Counted from the first letter of the stretch, positions 26,183-35,310 are shown. The stretch is 36,366 bases of DNA from an uncultured beta proteobacterium (GCA_903914615.1 CAIWPS010000797.1:1-36366); one strand, 5' to 3'. Notes: generated from the sequence alone by a model not told the origin. Made by a program: numbers and translations.

Positions 26183-28076
26183 GCCAATTGCGGAGCCCGG
26201 CAGCCTGTCGGCTCTCGAACAATTCGCGCTGTCGGCGAAGCCGCCGTATTCGCGGAGAGTCGCCTTGCCAGGACGCGAGTCAGCGGGCACAAACATCGAG
26301 CCCTCGGTCATCCAGCGCGTCGTCTCGGGCCTAAAGTACATGGTCACGGGCGTCGGGCCGGACAACTTCTTTGGCCCGGCGCAGCCGCTGCAGCCGCTTG
26401 CCCAGGACCGGTCCGAGGGGCGCGGCTTCGACTACCCTGTCGGCTACAACCTGCGCATTCGTCCGCGCGAGGGCGAGCCGATCGGATTCCCCGAGCTCCG
26501 CGCGCTGGCCGACGGCTACGACCTGCTGCGCCTGGTCATCGAGACCCGCAAGGATCAGATCGAGGCCTACGACTGGGAGATCGTGCCGACGGACCCGAAG
26601 AAATCGGCCGACACCATGACCAAGGTGATCAGCAACGTCTCGAGCTTCCTGACCTACCCGGACAAAGAGCACAACTGGTCGCAGTGGCTGCGCATGCAGG
26701 TCGAGGACCTGCTGGTACTCGATGCCGTCGCGATCTACCCGCGAGCAAGCCGCGGCGGCCAGCTCTATGCGCTGGAGCTGGTCGACCCGGGAACGATCAA
26801 GCGTGTGCTGGACGTGACTGGCCGCACGCCGGAGCCGCCGGACGTGGCCTACCAACAGATTATCAAGGGCATCCCGGCCAGCGATTACTCGCGCGACGCG
26901 CTGTGCTACACGATGCGCAACCCGCGCACGAATCGCATCTACGGGTTTGGCCCGGTCGAGCAGGTGATGATGACCGTCAACATCGCCGTGCGCCGCCAGC
27001 TGACGCAGCTCGGGTTCTACACCGAGGGCAACGTCCCCGAGGCCATTGCGCAGGTGCCAGATTCGTGGACGGCGGACCAGACCAAGCAGTTCCAGCTCTG
27101 GTGGGACTCGATCATCGAAGGGCAGTCCGGCGCCAAGCGTCGAATGACATTTGTGCCTTCGCTCAAGGACATCGTATTCCCGCGGCAGAACGTGCTGAAA
27201 GACGAGTATGACGAATGGCTGGCGCGAATTATCTGTTTTGCATTCAGCATTAGCCCGTCCGCGCTCATCAAGCAAGTCAATCGCGCCAGCGGCGAGCAAA
27301 TGGCAGATACCGCAAAAGAGGAAGGCTTGCTTCCGCTATTGCGATTTCTCGAATCCCACATTACCGGGTTGATTCAGAAATACCTCGGCCATCCCGAATT
27401 GCGTTTTGCGTTCAAGATTGTCAACAAAGTCGACCCGGCATCGCAGGCCAAGATTCACCAGATCTACATCGACACGGAAGTCATGACGCCCGACGAGGTG
27501 CGCGACGATTTGGACCTCGATGCGATGACGCCGCAGCAGCGAGAAAAAGCGTGGCCCAGCAGCGCTACGCCGGTGTCTCCCATGCCGGGCATGAACCCAG
27601 ACGGCACCAAGCAACTGCCGATGACCGGCACTCCGCAGGCTCCCGGCGCGCAGCCGGCATCCCAAGTCGAGGGCGGCCAGGCTGGCGGCGACAAGACCGC
27701 GCCACAGAAGCCGCCGGCCGAGCCGACGCAGGCCGAGAAGCTGCTGAGCCTCGTACTGCCGATGCTCGACCCGGCGCGCCTGGCCGAGGCTGTGAGCGCC
27801 ATCAACAAATCCGCGCCGGCGCAGGTCATCGAGCTGCAGCCTCACGTCGACGTCAACGTCGGGGACACGAACGTGCATGTGCCCGTGCAGCGCGCGGCGC
27901 CCGCGCCCGCTCCAGAACCCGAACCCGAACCCGAGTCCGACCGCATGAGCAAGCGCTTTGTTGGCCGCCGCATGGCCGACGGCACGCTTGCGGGCGCATG
28001 GGAAGACAGGTTGCAGCTCGTCAGCAAACGCGAGCCCGACGGCTCGCTGTCCGCCAACTGGGAAAGCAAGCCATGA
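26160..28076 (+). CDS. phage portal protein
   Basis: VTGVGPDNFFGPAQPLQPLAQDRSEGRGFDYPVGYNLRIRPR...YDLLRLVIETRKDQIEAYDWEIVP...FAFSISPSALIKQVNRASGEQMADTAKEEGLLPLLRFLE. Exact start uncertain. Confidence 0.93.
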   Translation: MRCNRYVVPIAEPGSLSALEQFALSAKPPYSRRVALPGRESAGTNIEPSVIQRVVSGLKYMVTGVGPDNFFGPAQPLQPLAQDRSEGRGFDYPVGYNLRIRPREGEPIGFPELRALADGYDLLRLVIETRKDQIEAYDWEIVPTDPKKSADTMTKVISNVSSFLTYPDKEHNWSQWLRMQVEDLLVLDAVAIYPRASRGGQLYALELVDPGTIKRVLDVTGRTPEPPDVAYQQIIKGIPASDYSRDALCYTMRNPRTNRIYGFGPVEQVMMTVNIAVRRQLTQLGFYTEGNVPEAIAQVPDSWTADQTKQFQLWWDSIIEGQSGAKRRMTFVPSLKDIVFPRQNVLKDEYDEWLARIICFAFSISPSALIKQVNRASGEQMADTAKEEGLLPLLRFLESHITGLIQKYLGHPELRFAFKIVNKVDPASQAKIHQIYIDTEVMTPDEVRDDLDLDAMTPQQREKAWPSSATPVSPMPGMNPDGTKQLPMTGTPQAPGAQPASQVEGGQAGGDKTAPQKPPAEPTQAEKLLSLVLPMLDPARLAEAVSAINKSAPAQVIELQPHVDVNVGDTNVHVPVQRAAPAPAPEPEPEPESDRMSKRFVGRRMADGTLAGAWEDRLQLVSKREPDGSLSANWESKP

Positions 28077-28276
28077 CGCCGGACCCGGCCAAACTCCAAA
28101 CTTGGCTCGGCCCCATCGAAGCCTCGGCGCTTCGCGTGCAGATCACGCGCAGCGTCGTGCCGGCCGGCGATCTCAGGACGACCTCCTACTTCTTCTGCGA
28201 CACGCTGGTGAGGGTCGACCAGCATCTGGACGTGTCGCAGGCAGCACTCGAGGCCGCCGGCCTGTCGCAACTCTGA
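28073..28276 (+). CDS. hypothetical protein, 67 aa
   Basis: MTPDPAKLQTWLGPIEASALRVQITRSVVPAGDLRTTSYFFCDTLVRVDQHLDVSQAALEAAGLSQL; ATGA overlap with portal. Confidence 0.6.
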   Translation: MTPDPAKLQTWLGPIEASALRVQITRSVVPAGDLRTTSYFFCDTLVRVDQHLDVSQAALEAAGLSQL

Positions 28277-28288
28277 AGGACCACTGCA

Positions 28289-28807
28289 ATGCGCACCATC
28301 ACCCTGAATCCCGGCGCCCTCGCCAACCCGCTCTCGGATCTTGCCGAGAAGCTCGGCGACCTCTTCTCACCGATCATTTTGGCCATCACGACGGCGATGG
28401 CCACGTCCTTCAAATCGGAGCTGATGACCGCCACGCACAACTTCAGCGTGGGCGGGAACAACTTCCGGCTGGCGCTCTTCGATGGCACGGCGACGATGGA
28501 CAGCACGACCACGACGTACACCGGGACGAACGAGGTCGTGGGCTCTGGCTACACCGCGGGCGGCCAGCTGCTGACGAACGTCGCGCCCACCACCAGCGGC
28601 ACGACCGCGTTCACCACCTTCAACAGCCCGCTGACGTGGACCGCCGCCACCTTCACCGCCGCGGGATGCCAGATCTACAACTCGACCAACGGCAATCGCT
28701 CCGTGGGCGTCTTCAGCTTCGGCTCAAACATCCCTGTCGTCTCGGGCAATTTCACGCTAAGTTTCCCCACCGCCAACGCCACGGCCGCGGTGCTGCGGAT
28801 TCAGTAG
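28289..28807 (+). CDS. virion-like hypothetical protein
   Basis: MRTITLNPGALANPLSDLAEKLGDLFSPIIL...ATHNFSVGGNNFRLALFDGTATMDSTTTTYTGTNEVVGSGYTAGG; beta-rich, Thr/Ser-rich. Confidence 0.65.
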   Translation: MRTITLNPGALANPLSDLAEKLGDLFSPIILAITTAMATSFKSELMTATHNFSVGGNNFRLALFDGTATMDSTTTTYTGTNEVVGSGYTAGGQLLTNVAPTTSGTTAFTTFNSPLTWTAATFTAAGCQIYNSTNGNRSVGVFSFGSNIPVVSGNFTLSFPTANATAAVLRIQ

Positions 28808-28819
28808 CAGGCGGCGGAC

Positions 28820-29299
28820 ATGGGCACGCTCACCTCTTCGCAGCTCTCGGCGCTTCAGACCTGGATCAACCAGAACCAGGCCGCCAACGCCGCGGCCGGA
28901 AGCATCACGCCGATCCAGGCCGCACTGAACGCAACCGACCCCAGCAACACGATAGCCTACAACCCGCAGCAGCCTACCTTTGGGCCGGGCGGTCTGTTTG
29001 GGGCGCTCGTCTATTCGGATTTCATTGTTCTGACAAGCGCTCAACAGAATTACTTTCTGATGCTCATGTCGCAGCCGTCTTTCGACGCTACTAATTCGAA
29101 TATCGATACAGCCATCGGGACGATGTTTAACGGAAAACAGACGCTCACGAACTTCGGCGCGCTGGCCCGAAAAGGCACGGTCTTCGAGGTGCTATGCATG
29201 ACGAGCCACGTCGTGGCCGCGGGCGCCTCCGGACAGAGCCTCTACGGCTATCAGGTTTCGCAGGTAGACGTCCAGGCGGCCATTGCAGGGAGCTACTGA
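28820..29299 (+). CDS. hypothetical phage protein, 159 aa
   Basis: MGTLTSSQLSALQTWINQNQAANAAAGSITPIQAALNATDPSNTIAYNPQQPTFGPGGLFG... Confidence 0.65.
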   Translation: MGTLTSSQLSALQTWINQNQAANAAAGSITPIQAALNATDPSNTIAYNPQQPTFGPGGLFGALVYSDFIVLTSAQQNYFLMLMSQPSFDATNSNIDTAIGTMFNGKQTLTNFGALARKGTVFEVLCMTSHVVAAGASGQSLYGYQVSQVDVQAAIAGSY

Positions 29300-29766
29300 T
29301 GAGCAGCGGCACCCCGATAATCCGCGAAGCACAAGGCGCGCCGGTTCAAATCACCGCAGCGAACATGCCGGCGTCGAGTCTGGCCACCAATACTATTTCT
29401 GGAGCCATCACGCGAATAACCGCTTCGAGTTTCAACAACGCCATGTTGCTCGATGCGTGGATTAGTGGCTCTTTCGGTACCGACCCGGCTGGCGCTGGAG
29501 CGCTGCAGCTCATCGTCGTGCCGCGCTCGCTCAGCGGCGACCAGGGTCCAGTGCCGACCGCAGCGACGGCGCGCCTGGTCTACAGCGCTGAGATTGGGTC
29601 GACCGGCAACACGGCAAAGGTCTTCTCTTTCGAGCGCATTCCGTTGCCAGTGGACTGCGACCTGTACCTGTACAACAACAATTCGGGCTACACGCTCACC
29701 TACACAAATTCCATGAACGGCAGCGCCTACGCTTTCCAGGCACAGCCTTGGTCCCCCGGCACCTGA
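29299..29766 (+). CDS. virion-like hypothetical protein, 155 aa
   Basis: MSSGTPIIREAQGAPVQITAANMPASSLATNTISGAITRITASSFNNAMLLDAWISGSFGTDPAGAG...; 1-nt overlap with preceding stop. Confidence 0.6.
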   Translation: MSSGTPIIREAQGAPVQITAANMPASSLATNTISGAITRITASSFNNAMLLDAWISGSFGTDPAGAGALQLIVVPRSLSGDQGPVPTAATARLVYSAEIGSTGNTAKVFSFERIPLPVDCDLYLYNNNSGYTLTYTNSMNGSAYAFQAQPWSPGT

Positions 29767-29778
29767 TAGAGCGCTAAC

Positions 29779-31548
29779 GTGGCTGAACAGATCGACCTCG
29801 GCCAGTTCATCTGGCCGGACGTTTCGCAAGGGAGGCAGCCGCAGCAGAACCGTGGCCCGTCCGGCTCCAATTCGCTGGCGTTCGGCCTGACTCGACTCGG
29901 CATTCCGGGTGTCGACTTTGGCGCCACCGCATTCGGCAACTACTCGGGCGCTCCGGGGTCGATTGCGATCCCGCAAGGGGTTGCAGCCAACTTCAGCGGT
30001 TCGCAGGTATTGCAGATCGGCGCCATCGACGCGAACCCGATCACCATCATGGTCGGGGCGCTTGCAGACACTGCATCGAGCCCTCAGTACATCTTCGGCG
30101 TAAATTACGCCGGCGTCGAGCCTTACGAATTGCGGCTGAACAGCGGGCAGTTGCAATTCTCGTCGTACAACATGGGCGCCCAAGACTTGGCGCTAGGCGT
30201 CACGGCTCCGACGGCAGGCTCCTACTTCACGTCATACGCCACGCTGACGGGTTTTGGCGCATCGGTGGCGGCCACGCTCGGGTACTTCAATTCATCGGGC
30301 GTGCTGTCCGCCTCTACGTCGCAGGCCGCCAGCCTGACGAACGGCGGCCCGGGAAGCGCCTGCTACATCGGCGGTTCGGCCAGCAGCGGATCGCCGTGGC
30401 GCTTCTACAGCAAGCCGATCCTGTGGTTTGCCACCTGGAATCGAGTGCTGTCGGCGGTAGAGATTGCCCAGGTCGCCGCCAACCCGTGGCAACTCTTCGC
30501 AACCCCGATGCTGGGCCTGCCGAGCAAAGCCGCGTCCGGCGGCGCATCCGCGAGCATCAGCGGTGTTGCGGCGACTGGCGCAATCGCCGCACCGACAGCA
30601 GCAACCAGTTCCGCGCTGACACTCGCCTCGACCTACGCCACCGGCGCGGTCGGCGCACCGGCTGCATCGGCCTCGGCAGGAGCGACGCTTGCGGGCGTTC
30701 TTGGCACTGGCGCAGTGGGCAGCCTTGCTTTGGCTTCCGCGCCGACGCTGGTGCTGGCCGGCGTCGCCGCCATTGGCGCCGTCGGGGCCATCGGCGCCAG
30801 CGCGTCTGGCAACGCCAATGCGACGCTGCCGTCGGTCGCGGCGACGGGCGCCGTCGGGACGCTGACCGCCAGCGGCGGCGCGATCAATGGCAGCACCACG
30901 CTGTCCGGCCTGGCCGGTACCGGCGCCGCGGGTGCGCTGTCGACCGAGAGCGACTCGTCGCTGGTGCTCGCGAGCGCGTCGGCCATCGGGGCGGCCGGCG
31001 CAATCGTCGCGCTATCGCAGCCGACGGTTGCGCTGGCGTCCGTCTACGGCACGGGCGCGCTTGGCGCGCTACAGCCGGCCACCAGCACCGTCAGCGTGAC
31101 GCTGCAGGGCATCGCCGCCGAAGGCGATGTGGGCGCGATCATCATCGGCGGCCAGCAGGGCCTGGACGGCGCCGGCATCGGGCGAAGGGTCGAGTACGTC
31201 ATCGACAGGACGCACCGGGACAAGCCTATCGACGGCTGGGTCTGCCTGCCCGGCGTCTCGGCGCAATCGGCCCTCGGACCGGTTCAGTGGGCATCCCAGT
31301 GCACGCAGCCCGGGCAGGATCAGGTCACGGCGGCGCAGTTCGCCGCGCAGCTTGAGCGCATCGCCAAGCTGGCGCCGCGCCAGGACGCCACCGTCGGCCT
31401 GCCAGGCCTGACGTGCCAGATCCTGCCGTTTCGACCGCGCGCGCCAGTCGCGGCCGCGGAAGAGCTCGACGAGGAGCTTGAGCAGTTCGCGCTGCTGGCC
31501 GCGGCGGCATGGGAGAAGCAGTACGGCCGGCCGCGGAGGCGAGCGTGA
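29779..31548 (+). CDS. LamG-like domain protein with tandem ATGAVGA repeats and extra C-terminal domain (GTG start)
   Basis: N-terminal jellyroll-like domain ending FYSKPILWFATWNRVLSAVEIAQVAANPWQLFATPMLGLPSK; about nine degenerate 22-24 aa repeats follow. Confidence 0.75.
   Translation: MAEQIDLGQFIWPDVSQGRQPQQNRGPSGSNSLAFGLTRLGIPGVDFGATAFGNYSGAPGSIAIPQGVAANFSGSQVLQIGAIDANPITIMVGALADTASSPQYIFGVNYAGVEPYELRLNSGQLQFSSYNMGAQDLALGVTAPTAGSYFTSYATLTGFGASVAATLGYFNSSGVLSASTSQAASLTNGGPGSACYIGGSASSGSPWRFYSKPILWFATWNRVLSAVEIAQVAANPWQLFATPMLGLPSKAASGGASASISGVAATGAIAAPTAATSSALTLASTYATGAVGAPAASASAGATLAGVLGTGAVGSLALASAPTLVLAGVAAIGAVGAIGASASGNANATLPSVAATGAVGTLTASGGAINGSTTLSGLAGTGAAGALSTESDSSLVLASASAIGAAGAIVALSQPTVALASVYGTGALGALQPATSTVSVTLQGIAAEGDVGAIIIGGQQGLDGAGIGRRVEYVIDRTHRDKPIDGWVCLPGVSAQSALGPVQWASQCTQPGQDQVTAAQFAAQLERIAKLAPRQDATVGLPGLTCQILPFRPRAPVAAAEELDEELEQFALLAAAAWEKQYGRPRRRA
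30535..31143 (+). repeat. in-gene degenerate tandem repeats, about nine units of roughly 66-72 bp
   Basis: Protein units e.g. ATSSALTLASTYATGAVGAPAA / SASAGATLAGVLGTGAVGSLAL / ASAPTLVLAGVAAIGAVGAIGA / SASGNANATLPSVAATGAVGTLTA. Confidence 0.75.
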
Positions 31549-32447
31549 AGCGCTGGGCTACCGTCGGCACCTACTGCGGCTGCGGCGCGCCCCTGGCAGG
31601 CGCTGCGGCGGCGCTGGAGGCATTCGAGAAGGCCGCGGCGGCGCAGCCCGCCAAAGGGCGGCCGCAGCCTCGGCTCACGAACGTCGGCAAGTACGTCCAA
31701 AGCAAGTCGCCGGCCCTGGCCCGAAAGCTCGCCAAGGTGTTGCAGGCCCACGCCAAGAAGGTCGCGCCCAAGCTGGTGCAGGGCTACGTGCAGCACCTGC
31801 AAAAGGCGCAGCTGATGCGGCTGCTGCACAAGGACGCGCGCGGCGGGAAGGACACGATCGACGAGATCGTCGCGAATCTGGGCAGCGCCGACCTCGGCAA
31901 GACCCTCACCGGAGAGTTGGCCGGCCCGATGTTGGCCGCCTTCCGCCGCGCGGCCGCGCTGGGCGCCACGCAGGTCGGCGCGAGCGTCAGCACCGACCAG
32001 GTGGACCCGAAAGCCGTCGCCTACGCCGAGGACCGAGGTGGCGAGTTGATCAAGGACCTTGCCGACACCACCGACGACGACATGCGCGACTTGCTGGCGC
32101 GCGCGGTCGACGAAGGCATGAGCGCCGACGACCTGAGCGACGCGGTTCAAGCCGCTGGCGCTTTCGGCGAGGCCCGAGCCAACACCATCGCGCGCACCGA
32201 GCTGGCTTTCGCGCACGTGCAAGGCAACAAGGAAGGCTGGCGCGCCAGCGGCCAAGTCGCCGGCAAGCGCTGGATCCTGGGCGACCTGCACGACGTCCCT
32301 GACGAATGCGACGACGCGGCCGAGGCCGGCGTGGTCGGCATCGATGAAGATTTCGCCGACGGGATCAGCGATCCTCCGGCGCACCCGAATTGCATCTGCG
32401 ACATCCTGCCCGTCCTGAGCGACGGCGACGACGACGAAGATTCCTGA
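31545..32447 (+). CDS. MuF-like head morphogenesis protein
   Basis: ANTIARTELAFAHVQGNKEGWRASGQVAGKRWILGDLHDVPDECDDAAEAGVVGIDEDFADGISDPPAHPNCICDILPVL; GTGA overlap with upstream stop. Confidence 0.88.
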   Translation: MKRWATVGTYCGCGAPLAGAAAALEAFEKAAAAQPAKGRPQPRLTNVGKYVQSKSPALARKLAKVLQAHAKKVAPKLVQGYVQHLQKAQLMRLLHKDARGGKDTIDEIVANLGSADLGKTLTGELAGPMLAAFRRAAALGATQVGASVSTDQVDPKAVAYAEDRGGELIKDLADTTDDDMRDLLARAVDEGMSADDLSDAVQAAGAFGEARANTIARTELAFAHVQGNKEGWRASGQVAGKRWILGDLHDVPDECDDAAEAGVVGIDEDFADGISDPPAHPNCICDILPVLSDGDDDEDS

Positions 32448-32473
32448 CCACCACCACCACAAGGAGCGCCACC

Positions 32474-32776
32474 ATGACCACTGCACCCACGCCCACCGCT
32501 CGAGTCCTCCCCCCCGCCCCGGGCCGTACGACGACCGTCAACGGCCGGAAGTACACCTGCCAAGCGGGCGGTTACCTGGACGTGCCGACCTTCGACGCGA
32601 TCGCGCTGGAGTCCAACGGCTGGATTCCGGGCGCCAAGAGCGCGCAGAGTGGTGGCACCGCCTTGCGCCCGGCCAACCCGACGCTGGGCATGCGCTACGA
32701 CGACACGGACATCGGCGTCGAGATCGTGTACGACGGCGCGACCTGGCGCAATCCAACGACCGCCGCGGCGGTCTGA
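32474..32776 (+). CDS. hypothetical phage protein, 100 aa
   Basis: MTTAPTPTARVLPPAPGRTTTVNGRKYTCQAGGYLDVPTFDAIALESNGWI...; AAGGAG SD at 32461. Confidence 0.7.
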   Translation: MTTAPTPTARVLPPAPGRTTTVNGRKYTCQAGGYLDVPTFDAIALESNGWIPGAKSAQSGGTALRPANPTLGMRYDDTDIGVEIVYDGATWRNPTTAAAV

Positions 32777-32786
32777 GGCCTGCGGT

Positions 32787-33194
32787 CTATGGGCTGGCCG
32801 TCTGGCCCAGGCTGGTCGTGTGCTGGCTCTGCGACGTGGTCACCGACAGCAGTTTGCCGTCGGGCCCGAACTGCAGGATGGCCAAGCTGCTCTTGGTGTC
32901 GCTGCCGCCAGCGAAGGCGCCAACGATGGGGATGAACGTCGCCGCGTGCACCTTGCTCTCGGCGTAGACGTAGTGCAGCGACACTCTGCCGTCGGGCATC
33001 TGCATGCGCGTGGTCGGCGCCCCCAGCGCTGCCACGGCCTGGTCGACGGTGGTCTCGCCTTTGTGCAGCCCGGCGAGCTGATCGTCGGTGACGCGCACGC
33101 CTGTGGACGCGCAGCCCGCGGCGCCCAGGCCAAGGCAGGCCATCAGGGCCGCGGCCGCCAAGCGCATGGTGATGGACGTGGTCAGTGCGTGCAT
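32787..33194 (-). CDS. small lipoprotein, BamE/SmpA-like fold suspected
   Basis: Signal peptide MRLAAAALMACLGLGAAGC lipobox; QLAGLHKGETTVDQAVAALGAPTTRMQMPDGRVSLHYVY; perfect AGGAGG SD upstream. Confidence 0.75.
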   Translation of the reverse strand: MHALTTSITMRLAAAALMACLGLGAAGCASTGVRVTDDQLAGLHKGETTVDQAVAALGAPTTRMQMPDGRVSLHYVYAESKVHAATFIPIVGAFAGGSDTKSSLAILQFGPDGKLLSVTTSQSQHTTSLGQTASP

Positions 33195-33213
33195 GGTGCG
33201 CCTCCTGGCCGCG

Positions 33214-33241
33214 ACTATAGCTTCGCGCAAGGCGCGGTCCA
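33214..33241 (-). promoter_or_regulatory. candidate sigma70-like promoter for the lipoprotein gene (TGGACC-16-TATAGT)
   Basis: Minus strand -10-like TATAGT (33219..33214), 16 nt from TGGACC (33241..33236), just upstream of AGGAGG and ATG. Confidence 0.3.
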
Positions 33242-33246
33242 TCCCC

Positions 33247-34719
33247 CTAGCGAACGATTTGGCCGGCCGCTGATGCGGCCGCAGCCTGCTGTCGCATCAG
33301 CTCAAACAGACCCATGCCGGGCCCGTGCAGTCGTTTCCTGGCCCAGTTGATGTACTGGGTCATTGCGTCGACCTCGTCGTCGTGTGGCGCGCCAGGAAAG
33401 GCCGTCGATTCGGTCAAGAACACCTCAATGCCGGGCTCGATGCTGGGATCGGGAAGCCATACGTTGCCAGCTTCCTGAGTCGGCTGCATGGCGTAGGCGC
33501 GCGGCACCTTGCCGCCGTCGGGCGTGATAGGCAGCACGCCGGGGATCTCATTTTTCAGCGTCTCGATGACGGCGGTGCCGTTGGCTTTGTCCTCGATCAA
33601 CACCGCGACGGCCTCCGGAAAAAGCGATCGGAAAGTGCGCACCGCGGTGACGGTGGCGGCAAAACCAAGGCGCTCTTTGAACCGGCGACGCAGGTAGTGG
33701 TTCGCGTCCTTTCGGCCCCAGGCCTGGATGGCCACGAAGTCGCTGGTCGCGAGGTCCTTGAACGAGCAGTCAATGCTGATCGTGGTCTCATCCAGCGCAG
33801 GCAGTTCGCGCCAGAAGCGCCAGTGCGCGCGCTGGAATATCACGCCGCTGCGTGGCGCCGGGTTCTGCTGGAGCTGGGCGTTCTTGTGGTATTCGCCGAT
33901 GGAGGCCTCGAGCTCGGCCACAACCGGCTCGGGCAGCCGCTCAGGATGCAGCAGCTCGCCGGGCGCCTTGCGCGGATCCACGAATCCCAGACTCGTGGTC
34001 TTGCGCAGCGCCGGGTCGAAGCGCATCGGAAGAACGAGATGCTCCCAGCCCTTTTCTTCGGCCAGCAGATAGCCGGTAAGGTCGCGCGCGTTGAGCCGCT
34101 GGTGCACGATGACGGCCGCGCCGCTGGCCGGGTCGTTGGCGCGCGTGGCCATGGTGCCGCGCCACCACTCGATCGACGCAGCGATGGCGAGCTGGCTGTC
34201 CGCCTTTTTGGCGCTCACCGGGTCGTCGACGATTCTGATGTCGCCACCGAAACCCGTGCCTGCGCTGTCCGTGCTGGTGACGATTCGCCGGCCGCGCCTG
34301 TCGTTCTCGTATCGCGTCTTGACGTTCTGGTCGGTCGTCAGGGTGAAGATCTCGCCGAAGGCTTTCCGGTACCTGGGCGACTCGATGATGCGGCGCGCGT
34401 CCACCGCGTCGCGCGTCGCGATGTCGGTGGCATAAGCGGCCGTCAGGTACTGGCGCGATGGGTTGGCCAGCCAATCCCACGCCGGAAAGGATTGCGAGAC
34501 GATGGTGCTCTTCAACATCCGAAAAGGCATGTTGATGATGAGGCGCCGGATCTGCCCTCGCGCCACGGCCTCGAGGTGCTCGCAGATCGCGCCGACGTGC
34601 CAGTTGTCCTCAAACGGCGTGGCTGGCGTCAGCGCTGGCCACGCGAAGAAGCGCAGAAAGTCGTGCAGCCTGCGCCTGGCGAGCTCGGCCTCGATCTCGA
34701 GAATCCCGGGGATCTTCAC
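33247..34719 (-). CDS. terminase large subunit
   Basis: RRLIINMPFRMLKSTIVSQSFPAWDWL (Walker A region), GFGGDIRIVDDPVSAKKADS (Walker B region), nuclease-like TTISIDCSFKDLATSDFVAIQAWG, C-terminal HDDEVDAMTQYINW. Confidence 0.93.
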   Translation of the reverse strand: MKIPGILEIEAELARRRLHDFLRFFAWPALTPATPFEDNWHVGAICEHLEAVARGQIRRLIINMPFRMLKSTIVSQSFPAWDWLANPSRQYLTAAYATDIATRDAVDARRIIESPRYRKAFGEIFTLTTDQNVKTRYENDRRGRRIVTSTDSAGTGFGGDIRIVDDPVSAKKADSQLAIAASIEWWRGTMATRANDPASGAAVIVHQRLNARDLTGYLLAEEKGWEHLVLPMRFDPALRKTTSLGFVDPRKAPGELLHPERLPEPVVAELEASIGEYHKNAQLQQNPAPRSGVIFQRAHWRFWRELPALDETTISIDCSFKDLATSDFVAIQAWGRKDANHYLRRRFKERLGFAATVTAVRTFRSLFPEAVAVLIEDKANGTAVIETLKNEIPGVLPITPDGGKVPRAYAMQPTQEAGNVWLPDPSIEPGIEVFLTESTAFPGAPHDDEVDAMTQYINWARKRLHGPGMGLFELMRQQAAAASAAGQIVR

Positions 34720-34741
34720 GGCGCAGGCACCCGCGCCGTCT

Positions 34742-35209
34742 TCACTGAAGCGTCTGCTTGGCCGCTACAGCCTTGGACATCAGCGCATGAAGCACCATCA
34801 ATTCATCCGCGCTCAGAAGCGACAGGTCGGTCTTCTCCGTGATCTCCAGGCCCCCGGACATGGCGATGCGCTCGACGTACAGTCCGACCACCTTTCCGCG
34901 AGCGATCTCGGCCTGCACGGCCGCCGAATAGCGCCCATCCTTGGTCGCCAACTCGCGCAGATTCGCCAGCGTCGCAAGGTGAGTCTGCAGGTCAAGCGCC
35001 GTCGCGCCGGCGGCCTCTTTGCGAAGCTCGTCGAGTCTTGACTGAATCTTGACGTTGGTCAGCAGCCGCGACGCCAGCTCGTTGACGCTCTTGTCGGAAG
35101 CGTGCGGTGAATAGCCAGATTCGCGATAGGCCTGGCTCGCGTTGCCGTGCTTCACGTAGGCCGCGCAGAACTTCTCCTGCCTGGCGGTGAGTCCCTTGTC
35201 CCTCATCAT
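34742..35209 (-). CDS. terminase small subunit (Terminase_2-like)
   Basis: MMRDKGLTARQEKFCAAYVKHGNASQAYRESGYSPHASDKSVNELASRLLTNVKIQSRLDELRKEA. Confidence 0.9.
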   Translation of the reverse strand: MMRDKGLTARQEKFCAAYVKHGNASQAYRESGYSPHASDKSVNELASRLLTNVKIQSRLDELRKEAAGATALDLQTHLATLANLRELATKDGRYSAAVQAEIARGKVVGLYVERIAMSGGLEITEKTDLSLLSADELMVLHALMSKAVAAKQTLQ

Positions 35210-35310
35210 GCACCCCTCGCGCCCATCATGCCCCTCATGCGCCTTCATGCCGCCGACGCGTTGCCGCCAGTCACCCGCAGCCGCGCCCGATCGTGTTCCA
35301 CGTGAAGCGC

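Noticed and set aside
33325-34842. 505-aa plus-strand ORF opposite terminase
   Set aside because: Antisense artefact of the TerL gene.
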